DNA of 13,264 nt from an uncultured Alistipes sp. (GCA_958449275.1 CAUDHE010000068.1:1-13264); one strand, 5' to 3'; positions 1-7,617 are shown, counted from the first letter of the stretch. The notes: generated by a model not told the origin, from the sequence alone. Numbers and translations are program-made.

Positions 1-24
1 TTGCCGTCGTAAAATCATATCACC

Positions 25-507
25 ATGAAACGAAAAATATTGTTCGTGTGTCTCGGCAATATCTGCCGCTCACCCGCGGCCGAAGGCGTCCTGCGAGCCG
101 CCGCCGAACGCATGGGTTTATCGGATAAGATAACGGCAGATTCGGCTGGCACCTACGGAGGCCACGCGGGGCAGCTGCCCGATTCGCGCATGCGCGCGGC
201 GGCATCGCGGCGCGGATACGATCTGACTCATCACGCCCGACAAATAACGGAAGAGGATTTCTTCGATTTCGACATGATAATCGTGATGGACGACATGAAT
301 TACGAATCCGTATCGCGGTTGGCTCCCGAACGCAAATATCTCGACAAGTTGTATCGCCTGACCGAATTTTGCAGTCGCCATCCGCAATGGAGCCATGTTC
401 CCGATCCTTATTACGAGGGGCGCGAAGGATTCGAGCTGGTGCTCGACTTGCTGGAGGACGGATGCGAAGGCATTCTGAAGAGCATATCCGACAATCGATT
501 GACATGA
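25..507 (+). CDS. Low-molecular-weight protein tyrosine phosphatase
   Basis: This 160-residue cytosolic protein hydrolyses phosphotyrosine; family members in bacteria act on kinases of exopolysaccharide systems or on other protein targets, and the substrate here is unknown. The P-loop C-X5-R lies at the N-terminus (VCLGNICRS, Cys9 nucleophile, Arg15), and the general-acid motif DPYY is at residues 127-130 with Asp127 as proton donor. Length and motif spacing are normal for the family, so the gene looks intact. The ATG at 25 places the P-loop eight residues in, as expected. Only 24 bases precede it in the window, so its promoter or upstream partner cannot be judged. It ends 37 bp before the convergent 3' end of the AraC-type regulator and shares the terminator at 511-543 with it. 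Confidence 0.95.
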   Translation: MKRKILFVCLGNICRSPAAEGVLRAAAERMGLSDKITADSAGTYGGHAGQLPDSRMRAAASRRGYDLTHHARQITEEDFFDFDMIIVMDDMNYESVSRLAPERKYLDKLYRLTEFCSRHPQWSHVPDPYYEGREGFELVLDLLEDGCEGILKSISDNRLT

Positions 508-510
508 AAA

Positions 511-543
511 ATTCGGCGGATACTCTCGAAGCATCCGCCGAAT
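511..543. terminator. Bidirectional intrinsic terminator between LMW-PTP and the rha operon
   Basis: Bases 511-521 pair perfectly with 533-543 (11 bp, GC-rich core CGGCGG/CCGCCG) around an 11-nt loop. On the plus strand a five-T run follows at 548-552. On the minus strand the A run at 507-511 reads as a U-tract. The hairpin fills nearly the whole gap between two convergent genes, so it can end transcription from both sides, including the whole rhamnose operon. Confidence 0.85.
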
Positions 544-544
544 C

Positions 545-1432
545 TCATTTTTCGCCCGCATCGGGCATCGACGATCGTCGGTAGGCATTCGGAGTGCATC
601 CCGTCACGCGTTTGAACGTGGTGTAGAAATGCTCCGTCGATTTGAACCCCAAAGCGAACGCTATCTCCTTGATCGACTCCTGCGTATTGGCCAGCATGTG
701 CTGCGCCCTGCGCAATTTGAGCAGCATGAAATATTTCGCGGGCGGATGTCCCGTGTAGTCGCGAAAAATCTTTCGGAACCACGAATAGCTGATATTCAAC
801 TGCGCCGCCAATGCGTCGAGATCGAGATTCCGCAAAACATTCTCCTGCATAATCATCTTCGCCTGCTCGATGACAAGATCGAGCCTGTCTTTCGACAACG
901 CCTCGTTGCGCACCGTAAAGTTGACTATCCCCAGCATGTGCATTACGATCCCGCACAACAACTGCTGCGCGGCCGGGCGATCGGTAGCCGCCACCTCGAC
1001 GGCACGCTGATAGAGGTCGACCAGTTCGCGATTCAATCCCGCGTCGAACACCTGCCTCTCCTCGGGAAAGAGCATCGCGATCGACCTTGCGGCCAGTTCG
1101 CCGTTAAACCCTATGAAATATTCGCTCCATCCCGCGCCTTTCAACGGCTTGTAGGTATGCCATTTTCCCGGGCGCAGCAGAATGACCGTGCCTTTATTGA
1201 TCTCGTAACTCTCGTCGCCGTCGGAGAATACCCCCTTGCCGCGCACGATGTAAAGCAACTGATACTCCTGCAATATGCGTCCTCGGGCAGGATCGAACAT
1301 ATACCCGGGAGGGTGGTCTTTCGACGGATAGTCGTCGTCGGGATCGATCACCTGCGAACCCACCGTACTCACCGTACAACCGAACTGCTCGTCGGCACCG
1401 TTGGGAATGAGATATTGGAAACGAATATCCAT
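545..1432 (-). CDS. AraC-family regulator, probable RhaR-like rhamnose activator
   Basis: This 295-residue protein is a cytosolic DNA-binding transcription factor. Residues about 55-110 show the cupin-like AraC sensor pattern (LLYIVRGKGVF, then G-x-x-I-L-L-R-P-G-K-W-H around 81-92), where the sugar would bind. Residues about 200-287 form the double helix-turn-helix of the AraC/XylS family: NLDLDALAAQLNISYSWFRKI is helix-turn-helix one, and IKEIAFALGFKSTEHFYTTFKRVTGCTPNAYR carries the family signature. It is the last gene of the rhamnose operon, 16 bp after rhaD, so it is probably co-transcribed and self-amplifying. Bacteroides thetaiotaomicron has an AraC-type activator called RhaR next to its rhamnose genes, and by position this is the likely counterpart. 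That ligand assignment is inference from context; the fold assignment is firm. Confidence 0.9.
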   Translation of the reverse strand: MDIRFQYLIPNGADEQFGCTVSTVGSQVIDPDDDYPSKDHPPGYMFDPARGRILQEYQLLYIVRGKGVFSDGDESYEINKGTVILLRPGKWHTYKPLKGAGWSEYFIGFNGELAARSIAMLFPEERQVFDAGLNRELVDLYQRAVEVAATDRPAAQQLLCGIVMHMLGIVNFTVRNEALSKDRLDLVIEQAKMIMQENVLRNLDLDALAAQLNISYSWFRKIFRDYTGHPPAKYFMLLKLRRAQHMLANTQESIKEIAFALGFKSTEHFYTTFKRVTGCTPNAYRRSSMPDAGEK

Positions 1433-1448
1433 AGGCGACGCATCTTAA

Positions 1449-2258
1449 TTATTTGGGCAGATTGAACGCTCGGGTCATCTCCCGCATCTGCTCTTTCGAC
1501 ATGCCGTCGGGCTCGTAACCCATACACTTGGCATTGATGTATATCTGTGCCGACTTGCAAAGCACGTCCACCTGATCGAATGCCTCCATAATATCGCATC
1601 CCACGGCGCACACTCCGTGCTTCTCCCACAGCACCACGTCGTAGTCGTCGAGCTGCGCTATGGTGGCGTCGGCCAACTCCTGCGACCCGGGAAGCCGGTA
1701 GGGTACTACGCCCAGTCCGCGCGGACAGAAAGCCTTGGTCTCGGGGATCATACTCCACAAAAGATCGGTCAGCACATCCTTTTCGAGGAACTTACGTGTA
1801 TGCGACATGGACACCAATTCGATGGGGTGGGTGTGCAAAGCCGCCTTGTAACCGACTCCCTTGCTCAAAAGATGGTTGTGCATGGCCAAATGCGACGGCA
1901 GTTCCGAAGTGGGTTTAACGGGCATGTCGGCTATTATCTCGTAAGCGTCGCCGCTGTCGGTTATTCTGATGAACGATCCGTTCTCCATCGGTCGTCGCGC
2001 CAAATCGCGCATACGTTTATTGGTGCCCTTGCAGAAAAAGTAACAGCCCTTGATGGCGGGCAGCACGCACCCGAGCGCAATGCGCTCTCCGATGGCGGGC
2101 ATGCGTCGCATCTCGTCGTCGACATGCTCCGTGACGTTCACGGTGATGTTTCCGCCGTTACGCTCGGCCCATCCCTTCTGCCAAAGGTAACCTGCCACCT
2201 CGGCGACTTTTTCGACCTCGCGAGCCAGCGCGGGGCGTCCGTCAAGTATTGAAGTCAT
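1449..2258 (-). CDS. rhaD: L-rhamnulose-1-phosphate aldolase
   Basis: This class II zinc aldolase of 269 residues cleaves L-rhamnulose 1-phosphate into dihydroxyacetone phosphate and L-lactaldehyde. Counting from the ATG at 2258, the catalytic glutamate is Glu119 (PTSELPSH). The zinc ligands are His142 and His144 (LHTHP) and His214 (WEKHG). These match E. coli RhaD Glu117, His141, His143 and His212 in order and spacing. NGGNITVN near residue 36 is the conserved phosphate-loop region. An in-frame TTG at 2270 would add four residues and overlap the rhaT stop; I prefer the ATG because the protein then begins MTSILDGRPALA, like Bacteroides homologues as I remember them. The gene lies 8 bp after rhaT and 16 bp before the regulator. 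Confidence 0.95.
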   Translation of the reverse strand: MTSILDGRPALAREVEKVAEVAGYLWQKGWAERNGGNITVNVTEHVDDEMRRMPAIGERIALGCVLPAIKGCYFFCKGTNKRMRDLARRPMENGSFIRITDSGDAYEIIADMPVKPTSELPSHLAMHNHLLSKGVGYKAALHTHPIELVSMSHTRKFLEKDVLTDLLWSMIPETKAFCPRGLGVVPYRLPGSQELADATIAQLDDYDVVLWEKHGVCAVGCDIMEAFDQVDVLCKSAQIYINAKCMGYEPDGMSKEQMREMTRAFNLPK

Positions 2259-2266
2259 ATTGTTCG

Positions 2267-3289
2267 TCAATTAAAAAGACTCGGGAAAATTAGTGAAAAA
2301 ATCAATATAATCAAACCGCCAGCCAAAACGATCACGGTCTTTCGGCTCACTCCGCGCCACTCCTTGAGGATAAGCCCCCACACGTTGGAGAATATGACGT
2401 TCAACGACATGAGTATGCTCCACGCAAAAGCGAGCATGGCAGGCGACGAGGCGAGGAATTTTTTGCCCATAGCCAGCCCGAAGAACTGCGAATACCACAA
2501 CATACCCGCCAAAGCACAGAAAAGCAGGTTGTTGATCCATACGTCGCCTTTGGCGTAGTCGCCGAAACTCTTGTTGCGTGCATTCTGCCACAGACAATAG
2601 GCGAAGTTGGTGACGGCTCCGCCCAGAGTCACCAGCAACGTGGCGGGCAGCGTCACGAACAGATCGCCCGCACCGGCCTCGGCGAGCTGCGACGAGATGC
2701 CTGCTCCTGCCTCCAGTCCGAGATTGAAACACGCGCTCATTAAGCCCGCCAGCAACGCCACGGCCAAACCTTTGGTCAACGCGAAATCCTTTATGGCGGC
2801 ACGGCGCTCCTCCTCGCTCATGGTCTGCGAACGCAGCGATCCCGCATAGCCTATGACGGCTATGCCCGCCAAAGTTATGGCCACGCCGACAAGCAATACG
2901 AGTCCCTCGCCGCGGAACAGATTCTCACCCGCGAACAGAGCGGGAAGCAAAGTTCCGAGTCCCGAACATGTACCGAGGGCTATCGACTGTCCGAGCGCGA
3001 CACCCAAATAACGCATCGAAAGGCCGAATGTCAGTCCGCCAACGCCCCACAATGCTCCGTAGACGGCAGCCATGGGCGCACCCTCCATCGAAAATACGTT
3101 TACGAGCGAATATCCCTCGGGCATGGCGAGCAGAGCGCCCGCGAGCGGAAACACGATCCATGCGAAGAGGCCTTGGGTGAGCCAATAACTCTCCCAAGAC
3201 CAATTCTTTACTTTATTGATAGGCACGTAGCTGCTGCTCTGGCAGAAGCTGCCCGCCGCGATTATCAAAAGAGCTATAACTATCTCCAT
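2267..3289 (-). CDS. rhaT: L-rhamnose/H+ symporter
   Basis: This 340-residue inner-membrane permease brings L-rhamnose into the cell with protons. About ten hydrophobic segments can be read, at residues roughly 1-16, 35-55, 70-90, 95-120, 128-150, 172-195, 207-230, 255-275, 281-305 and 318-338, matching the ten-helix topology of RhaT. The N-terminal stretch ending in SSSYVPINKVKNWSWE and the segment GLTFGLSMRYLGVALGQSIALG are characteristic of the family. Length is close to E. coli RhaT (344). The central loop around 150-168 is charged (SEEERRAAIKD) and should be cytoplasmic. The gene lies 11 bp after fucO and 8 bp before rhaD, so it is translated from the operon transcript. The neighbouring catabolic genes confirm rhamnose as substrate. 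Confidence 0.95.
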   Translation of the reverse strand: MEIVIALLIIAAGSFCQSSSYVPINKVKNWSWESYWLTQGLFAWIVFPLAGALLAMPEGYSLVNVFSMEGAPMAAVYGALWGVGGLTFGLSMRYLGVALGQSIALGTCSGLGTLLPALFAGENLFRGEGLVLLVGVAITLAGIAVIGYAGSLRSQTMSEEERRAAIKDFALTKGLAVALLAGLMSACFNLGLEAGAGISSQLAEAGAGDLFVTLPATLLVTLGGAVTNFAYCLWQNARNKSFGDYAKGDVWINNLLFCALAGMLWYSQFFGLAMGKKFLASSPAMLAFAWSILMSLNVIFSNVWGLILKEWRGVSRKTVIVLAGGLIILIFSLIFPSLFN

Positions 3290-3300
3290 GATTCAACGGT

Positions 3301-4458
3301 TTAATAAGCGGTTTTGTAAAGTTCGGTTATATCCTCCACCGACGTGGGACGCGGATTGCCGCCCGTACATACGTCGTTGAACGCCGCGACGGCCAGTGCG
3401 GGAATATCCTCCTCGCGCACTCCGATCTCGTGCAGATGCTGCGGAATGCCTATGCTGAGCGACAGCGCCCGCACGGCATCCACTGCGGCGCGGACACCCT
3501 CGTCGACACTCATTTCCGCGGTATCGACACCCAACGCGCGAGCTATGTCGAGATACTTGGCCCGCGACGGCGACTCGGCATTGTACTCCATCACATAGGG
3601 CAGCAACAGAGCGTTGGCCACTCCGTGCGGAGTGTCGTAGAACGCACCCAACGGATGTGCCATCGAGTGCACAATGCCCAGACCCACATTCGAGAATCCC
3701 ATACCGGCTATATACTGCGCTTCGGCCATTCCCGCACGGGCTTTCTCGTCGCGGCCGTTATCCACGGCATTCTTCAGATGTTCGGCGATCAGCTCAATGG
3801 CTTTGAGTTCGAACATGTCGCTCATAGTCCACGCGCCCGGGGTTATATAGCCCTCTATCGCGTGCGTCAGCGCATCCATACCCGTCGCGGCGGTCAATCC
3901 TTTGGGCATCGAATACATCAGCTCACAATCTATGACGGCACACATCGGAATATCGTTGGGATCGACGCACACCATCTTCTTCTTGGCCTGTTCGTCGGTG
4001 ATCACGTAGTTTATGGTCACCTCGGCCGCCGTACCCGCAGTGGTGGGTATGGCGAACGTCGGCACGGCACGATGCTTGGTCGGAGCCGTCCCCTCCAACG
4101 ATCTCACGTCGGCGAACTCGGGATTGTTGACTATTATTCCTATCGCCTTGGCTGTGTCGATCGACGATCCGCCGCCCAGCGCTATGATAAAATCGGCTCC
4201 CGAAGCCTTGAACGCCTCCACACCGCGCTGTACGTTGCCTATGGTGGGATTGGCTTTCACGTCGCTGTATATGTCATAAGGTATTTCGGCCGCGCGAAGC
4301 ACCTCCTCGATCTTTTCGGCCACGCCGAAACGAATCAAATCGCCGTCGGTCACGAACAAGGCTTTACGGAACCCGCGCTTACGCACCTCGTCGGCTATCA
4401 CGGTGCGGCATCCCGCACCGTAATACGACGTTTCGTTAAGAACTATACGACGATACAT
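3301..4458 (-). CDS. fucO: Lactaldehyde reductase (iron-containing alcohol dehydrogenase)
   Basis: This 385-residue enzyme reduces L-lactaldehyde, the aldolase product, to L-1,2-propanediol with NADH, which recycles NAD+ during anaerobic growth. The nucleotide-binding GGGSSIDTAK begins at residue 95. The divalent-iron site is complete: Asp195 and His199 (GMDALTHAIEGY), His264 (IVHSMAHPLGAF) and His278 (TPHGVAN), corresponding to E. coli FucO Asp196, His200, His263 and His277. The gene begins 2 bp after the rhaA stop, implying translational coupling, and ends 11 bp before rhaT. Presence of this reductase and absence of a lactaldehyde dehydrogenase in the operon suggest a fermentative outcome with propanediol excreted. 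Another group III alcohol dehydrogenase is possible on sequence alone, but the context makes FucO much the best call. Confidence 0.93.
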   Translation of the reverse strand: MYRRIVLNETSYYGAGCRTVIADEVRKRGFRKALFVTDGDLIRFGVAEKIEEVLRAAEIPYDIYSDVKANPTIGNVQRGVEAFKASGADFIIALGGGSSIDTAKAIGIIVNNPEFADVRSLEGTAPTKHRAVPTFAIPTTAGTAAEVTINYVITDEQAKKKMVCVDPNDIPMCAVIDCELMYSMPKGLTAATGMDALTHAIEGYITPGAWTMSDMFELKAIELIAEHLKNAVDNGRDEKARAGMAEAQYIAGMGFSNVGLGIVHSMAHPLGAFYDTPHGVANALLLPYVMEYNAESPSRAKYLDIARALGVDTAEMSVDEGVRAAVDAVRALSLSIGIPQHLHEIGVREEDIPALAVAAFNDVCTGGNPRPTSVEDITELYKTAY

Positions 4459-4460
4459 GG

Positions 4461-5720
4461 CTAAGCTCTTTTAGATGTAACTTCCGTCTCGTAACGCAGA
4501 ATGTCGGCGATGAAATCCTCGCCCACGGGAACATCGTTTCTGAGGCAGAACATATCCCACACTGCGTTCCACGGCAGGTTCTTGGCCTCCTCCAGCAACG
4601 CGAGTCGTTCGAAGAAGCGTTCTCCCGCCTCGTATTCGCGCAGTTTGGCCAGCGGCTCCAGCAATGCCTGCATCAGACATTTCTGCGTGGCGCGCGAACC
4701 TATCACGTAAGCGCCTATACGATTGATCGACGCATCGAAATAATCGAGTCCGATATGCACGCGGTCGAGCGCGCCGCAGCGGATGATCTCTTTCGCCAGA
4801 TCCAGCGTGTCGTCGTTCATTATGGTCACGTGATCCGAATCCCAACGAATGGGGCGGCTGACGTGCAGCATGACTTCGGGGGTGAACAGAAGCAGCGACG
4901 AGATCTTATCGGCGATGGACTCGGTGAGGTGGAAATGGCCCGTATCGAGCGTCACGATCTTTCCGTTCTTGGCACCGTAGCCCAGATAGAAATCATACGA
5001 TCCCACAGTGTAGTATTCGGCGCCTATGCCGAACAACTTGGCCTCGATGCAATCCTTCATGTTCTTGTATTCGGCGGCGAATATCTCGTCGAGCGAATCC
5101 TTCAACAACTCGCGGTACTTCAGGCGGTTGACCGTCTGATCCTTCGAACCGTCGTGTATCCAGATGTTGAGAATCGACGGATCGCCCTGACGACGGCCCA
5201 TCTCCTCGGCAATCTCGCGGCAGCGCTTGGTGTGCTCGATCCAAAACTTGCGAATCCCCTCGTCGGGATTGGCCAAAGTGAGCATGCCGCTTTTCGGATG
5301 CGAGAACGAAGTGGAGTTGAAATCGAGCTTCATGCCGTTCTCGGCGGCCCACTGCATCCAACTCTCGAAATGTTCGGGCCCCAGAGCGTCGCGATCGGCG
5401 GGACCCGTGGCGCGGAAATCGGCATAGCTGGCATGGAGACTCAGACGGTGGCTGCCCGGAATGAGCGAAGTCGCCTTCTTGATGTCGTCGCGCAACTCGT
5501 CGATGGTGCGGGCACGCCCCGGGTAGTTGCCCGTAGCCTGAATGCCTCCCGTCAGGTCGCCGTCGGGATTTTCGAATCCGCGTACGTCGTCGGCCTGCCA
5601 GCAATGCAACGACAACGATATTTTCTGAAGCGCGTCGAGCGCAGCTTCGGTGTCGACTCCTACTGAGGCATAACGCTCCTTGGCGATCTCGTATGCCTTT
5701 GCGATCAATTCTCGTTTCAT
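4461..5720 (-). CDS. rhaA: L-rhamnose isomerase
   Basis: This 419-residue cytosolic TIM-barrel enzyme converts L-rhamnose to L-rhamnulose, the first catabolic step. The metal-site residues fall at exactly the E. coli numbers: His262 (LDTGHFH), Asp294 and Asp296 (IRWDSDH). The substrate-side motifs LHCWQADDV (38-46) and NIWIHDGSKD (185-194) are present. The frame stays open for 55 codons upstream to 5885, but the ATG at 5720 (MKRELIAKAYEIAKERYASVGVD) gives the exact family length, and the extension is repeat-derived low-quality sequence, so I reject it. The 165-bp gap from rhaB holds a hairpin-forming repeat that may separate rhaB expression from that of rhaA and later genes. fucO starts 2 bp downstream. 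Confidence 0.97.
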   Translation of the reverse strand: MKRELIAKAYEIAKERYASVGVDTEAALDALQKISLSLHCWQADDVRGFENPDGDLTGGIQATGNYPGRARTIDELRDDIKKATSLIPGSHRLSLHASYADFRATGPADRDALGPEHFESWMQWAAENGMKLDFNSTSFSHPKSGMLTLANPDEGIRKFWIEHTKRCREIAEEMGRRQGDPSILNIWIHDGSKDQTVNRLKYRELLKDSLDEIFAAEYKNMKDCIEAKLFGIGAEYYTVGSYDFYLGYGAKNGKIVTLDTGHFHLTESIADKISSLLLFTPEVMLHVSRPIRWDSDHVTIMNDDTLDLAKEIIRCGALDRVHIGLDYFDASINRIGAYVIGSRATQKCLMQALLEPLAKLREYEAGERFFERLALLEEAKNLPWNAVWDMFCLRNDVPVGEDFIADILRYETEVTSKRA

Positions 5721-5792
5721 GATGTTTGGATATTTTTTTGTTAGACAATTATTGTTCAGTCCATATTTCTCGACCGCACGTTTCCGAAATCG

Positions 5793-5873
5793 GCTGTTCG
5801 CCGACAGCGACGGAGTGCACGAGCCTCGGGCGAGTTGCAGTCCGCCGCGGGGGGGGGGGAGGCGGTGAACTGC
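5793..5873 (+). repeat. Dispersed palindromic element, copy 1 (rhaB-rhaA gap)
   Basis: The element shares four blocks in the same order and orientation with copy 2 at about 10261-10336: GCTGTTCGCCGACAGCG (5793-5809), GTGCACGAGC (5815-5824), GCGAGTTGCAGTCC (5830-5843) and a GGCGG..AACTGC end (5861-5873). The spacers between blocks differ. The first block is itself a small hairpin (GCTGT-N6-ACAGC). TGCAGTCCGCC and GGCGGTGAACTGCA (to 5874) form a long imperfect stem around an 11-G run at 5849-5859. It lies wholly in the gap between two minus-strand operon genes. It resembles a REP/MITE-like non-autonomous repeat, but the family is not one I recognise. Confidence 0.8.
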
Positions 5874-5885
5874 ATATAAATTCAA

Positions 5886-7349
5886 TCAATTCGTCCTTTT
5901 CAAATACATCTCGTACGCCGCCTGCCACTTGTCGCCGCCGCTCGGTTCGTAACGGCGGCTGTCGGCGAGCGAAGCGCGTATCATGCCGCGCATCTCCGCC
6001 ATGCTGCCGACCACCCCTGCATGTTTCGCCTGCATCATCACGTTTCCGATTGCGGTCGACTCCGACGAACCCGTCTCGACGGGAATACCCGTGGCATCGG
6101 CCGTAAAACGGTTGAGCATTTCGTTGCGTGCACCGCCGCCTATCACGTAAAGCCGCTCGATAGGGTGTTGCGACAAGGTCTTCAACATATCCGTTACCTG
6201 ACGGTAGCGCAATGCCAGCGATTCGAATATGCAGCGGGCATACTGCCCGACAGTCTCGGGCACGGGCTGCTCCGTTCGGCGGCAATAATCGGCTATGGCC
6301 TCGGTCATCGACGCGGGGTTGGCAAAGCACTGCGCATCGGGATTTATCATGCTGCGGAACGATTCCGTCCGCTCGGCCTCCGCCGTGATCTCGGCATAGC
6401 TCATCTCGGGCCACTCGGCGCGACAACGCTCCAGCAACCACATGCCGCATATGTTTTTCAATACGCGTACGGTCCCCTCGACGCCGCCTTCATTGGTAAA
6501 ATTCATGGCAAAACTGCGCTCGTCGATGATCGGGTCATTCGATTCGATACCCATGAGCGACCACGTTCCCGAACTCAGATATGCGAAATTGCCGTTCTCG
6601 GCAGGCACGGCCGCTACTGCCGATCCCGTGTCATGGCCGGCCACAGCAACAACCGGAACCGCTCCCAGCCCCGTCAGGCGCTGTACATCGGCGGTCAGCG
6701 TACCTATCTCGTCGCCGGGCATCGCCATACGTCCGAACTTATCGGGCGCAAAATCCAGTTCGGCGAGAATGTCGGCATCCCACATCTTGGTTCGCGGATC
6801 AATCATCTGCGCCGTAGAGGCTATGGTATACTCCGTAACCGCATTGCCCGTCAGCAGATAGGCCAGCGCATCGGGAATAAACAATATTTTGTCGGCTGCC
6901 TCCAGAGCCGAGCAGCCGTTACGCCGCAACGTGTCGAACTGGAACACCGAATTGAAATTCATGATCTGTATGCCCGTCTTTTCGTACAACGTTTTGCACG
7001 GCATACGTTTGAAAAACTCCTCGGGGGCGCCTTCGGTGTGCGGATCGCGATAGCAATAGGGCAGTCGCAGCATCGCGCCGTCGCGGCCGAACATGACGAA
7101 ATCGACTCCCCAAGTATCGATGCCGATCGACTCTATCCGTTCGCCGCGCGCAGCTATCATGCCGAGTCCGTCGATTACCGATTTATATATTGCGGGCAAA
7201 TCCCAGTAGAAATGCCCCTGCATTTCGATTATGGGGTCGGGAAAACGCAGAATCTCGTCCAACGAGATCTTGCCGTCCCCGACGGTTGCCAGTATTACGC
7301 GGCCGCTGGTAGCCCCCAGATCGACCGCCGCGAAGCGGTGTATAGCCAT
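5886..7349 (-). CDS. rhaB: Rhamnulokinase
   Basis: This 487-residue FGGY-family sugar kinase phosphorylates L-rhamnulose at O-1 with ATP. The N-terminal domain begins with the ATPase loop AVDLGATSGRV (residues 8-18). DTWGVDFV (78-85) is the conserved substrate-side segment. The catalytic base is Asp240 in VAGHDTGSAV, the position of Asp237 in E. coli RhaB. The C-terminal ATP-binding region YVIGGGARNEMLNRFTADATG, followed by GSSESTAIGNV, is intact. Length matches E. coli RhaB (489). It is the first gene of the operon, with a 23- to 25-nt leader inferred from the promoter at 7379-7411. A GC-rich hairpin begins within about 12 nt after its stop codon, inside the repeat element. Confidence 0.96.
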   Translation of the reverse strand: MAIHRFAAVDLGATSGRVILATVGDGKISLDEILRFPDPIIEMQGHFYWDLPAIYKSVIDGLGMIAARGERIESIGIDTWGVDFVMFGRDGAMLRLPYCYRDPHTEGAPEEFFKRMPCKTLYEKTGIQIMNFNSVFQFDTLRRNGCSALEAADKILFIPDALAYLLTGNAVTEYTIASTAQMIDPRTKMWDADILAELDFAPDKFGRMAMPGDEIGTLTADVQRLTGLGAVPVVAVAGHDTGSAVAAVPAENGNFAYLSSGTWSLMGIESNDPIIDERSFAMNFTNEGGVEGTVRVLKNICGMWLLERCRAEWPEMSYAEITAEAERTESFRSMINPDAQCFANPASMTEAIADYCRRTEQPVPETVGQYARCIFESLALRYRQVTDMLKTLSQHPIERLYVIGGGARNEMLNRFTADATGIPVETGSSESTAIGNVMMQAKHAGVVGSMAEMRGMIRASLADSRRYEPSGGDKWQAAYEMYLKRTN

Positions 7350-7378
7350 TATTTCGGTAGTTTTACTGTTTTCGATAA

Positions 7379-7411
7379 CAAAATTATCGGTTTATTTCGG
7401 GATGCACGCAA
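7379..7411 (-). promoter_or_regulatory. Bacteroidota-type promoter of the rhamnose operon
   Basis: Read on the minus strand, TAATTTTG at 7386-7379 matches the -7 consensus TAnnTTTG, and TTG at 7411-7409 can serve as the -33 element with 22 bp between them, slightly longer than typical. The start site would fall near 7373, giving a short leader before the rhaB ATG at 7349. An inverted repeat CGATAA-N5-TTATCG (7373-7389) overlaps the -7 box, and a tandem repeat (7414-7429) abuts the -33 box. The non-ideal spacing fits a promoter that needs an activator. Confidence 0.6.
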
Positions 7412-7413
7412 CG

Positions 7414-7429
7414 TTTAATGATTTAATGA
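7414..7429. repeat. Tandem 8-bp direct repeat upstream of the rhaB -33 box, possible activator site
   Basis: TTTAATGA occurs twice with no spacer (7414-7421 and 7422-7429), 2 bp upstream of the proposed -33 TTG of the rhaB promoter. AraC-family activators commonly bind direct repeats adjacent to the -35 region, so this could be the site of the operon-encoded regulator. The repeat is seen directly; the binding role is inference. Confidence 0.4.
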
Positions 7430-7617
7430 CTTCACGTTTTGATATAGATTTTTTTTAATAATTTCATCGTGCGAATGTTTCGTAACACCGCGTAGCGATT
7501 GAATATGGCGCTCTTAACGCCTCGGCGACAATTGCGGCAAATTATAAATAATGATCGGCCTCGCTCCGCTGCGTCCGCGTGACTCCGCGAGCCGCAACCG
7601 CATAAATATATCTCCGT

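Noticed and set aside
1..24. End of an upstream gene (TTG CCG TCG TAA)
   Set aside because: A TAA at 10-12 could be a stop codon, but three preceding codons are not enough to support a gene.
2259..2270. TTG start for rhaD overlapping the rhaT stop
   Set aside because: It adds only four residues; the ATG at 2258 gives a family-like N-terminus and a normal 8-bp gap.
5721..5885. A 55-codon N-terminal extension of rhaA reaching to the rhaB stop codon
   Set aside because: The extension is translated repeat and poly-C sequence, and the ATG at 5720 gives exactly the 419-residue family length with metal residues at the E. coli numbers.
6021..7418. A 465-codon open frame on the plus strand opposite rhaB
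   Set aside because: It is antisense to a clearly conserved kinase, has no recognisable domain, and reflects GC-rich codon usage leaving the opposite frame open. The same applies to 629-1465, 3430-4464, 4755-5666 and 1617-2252.
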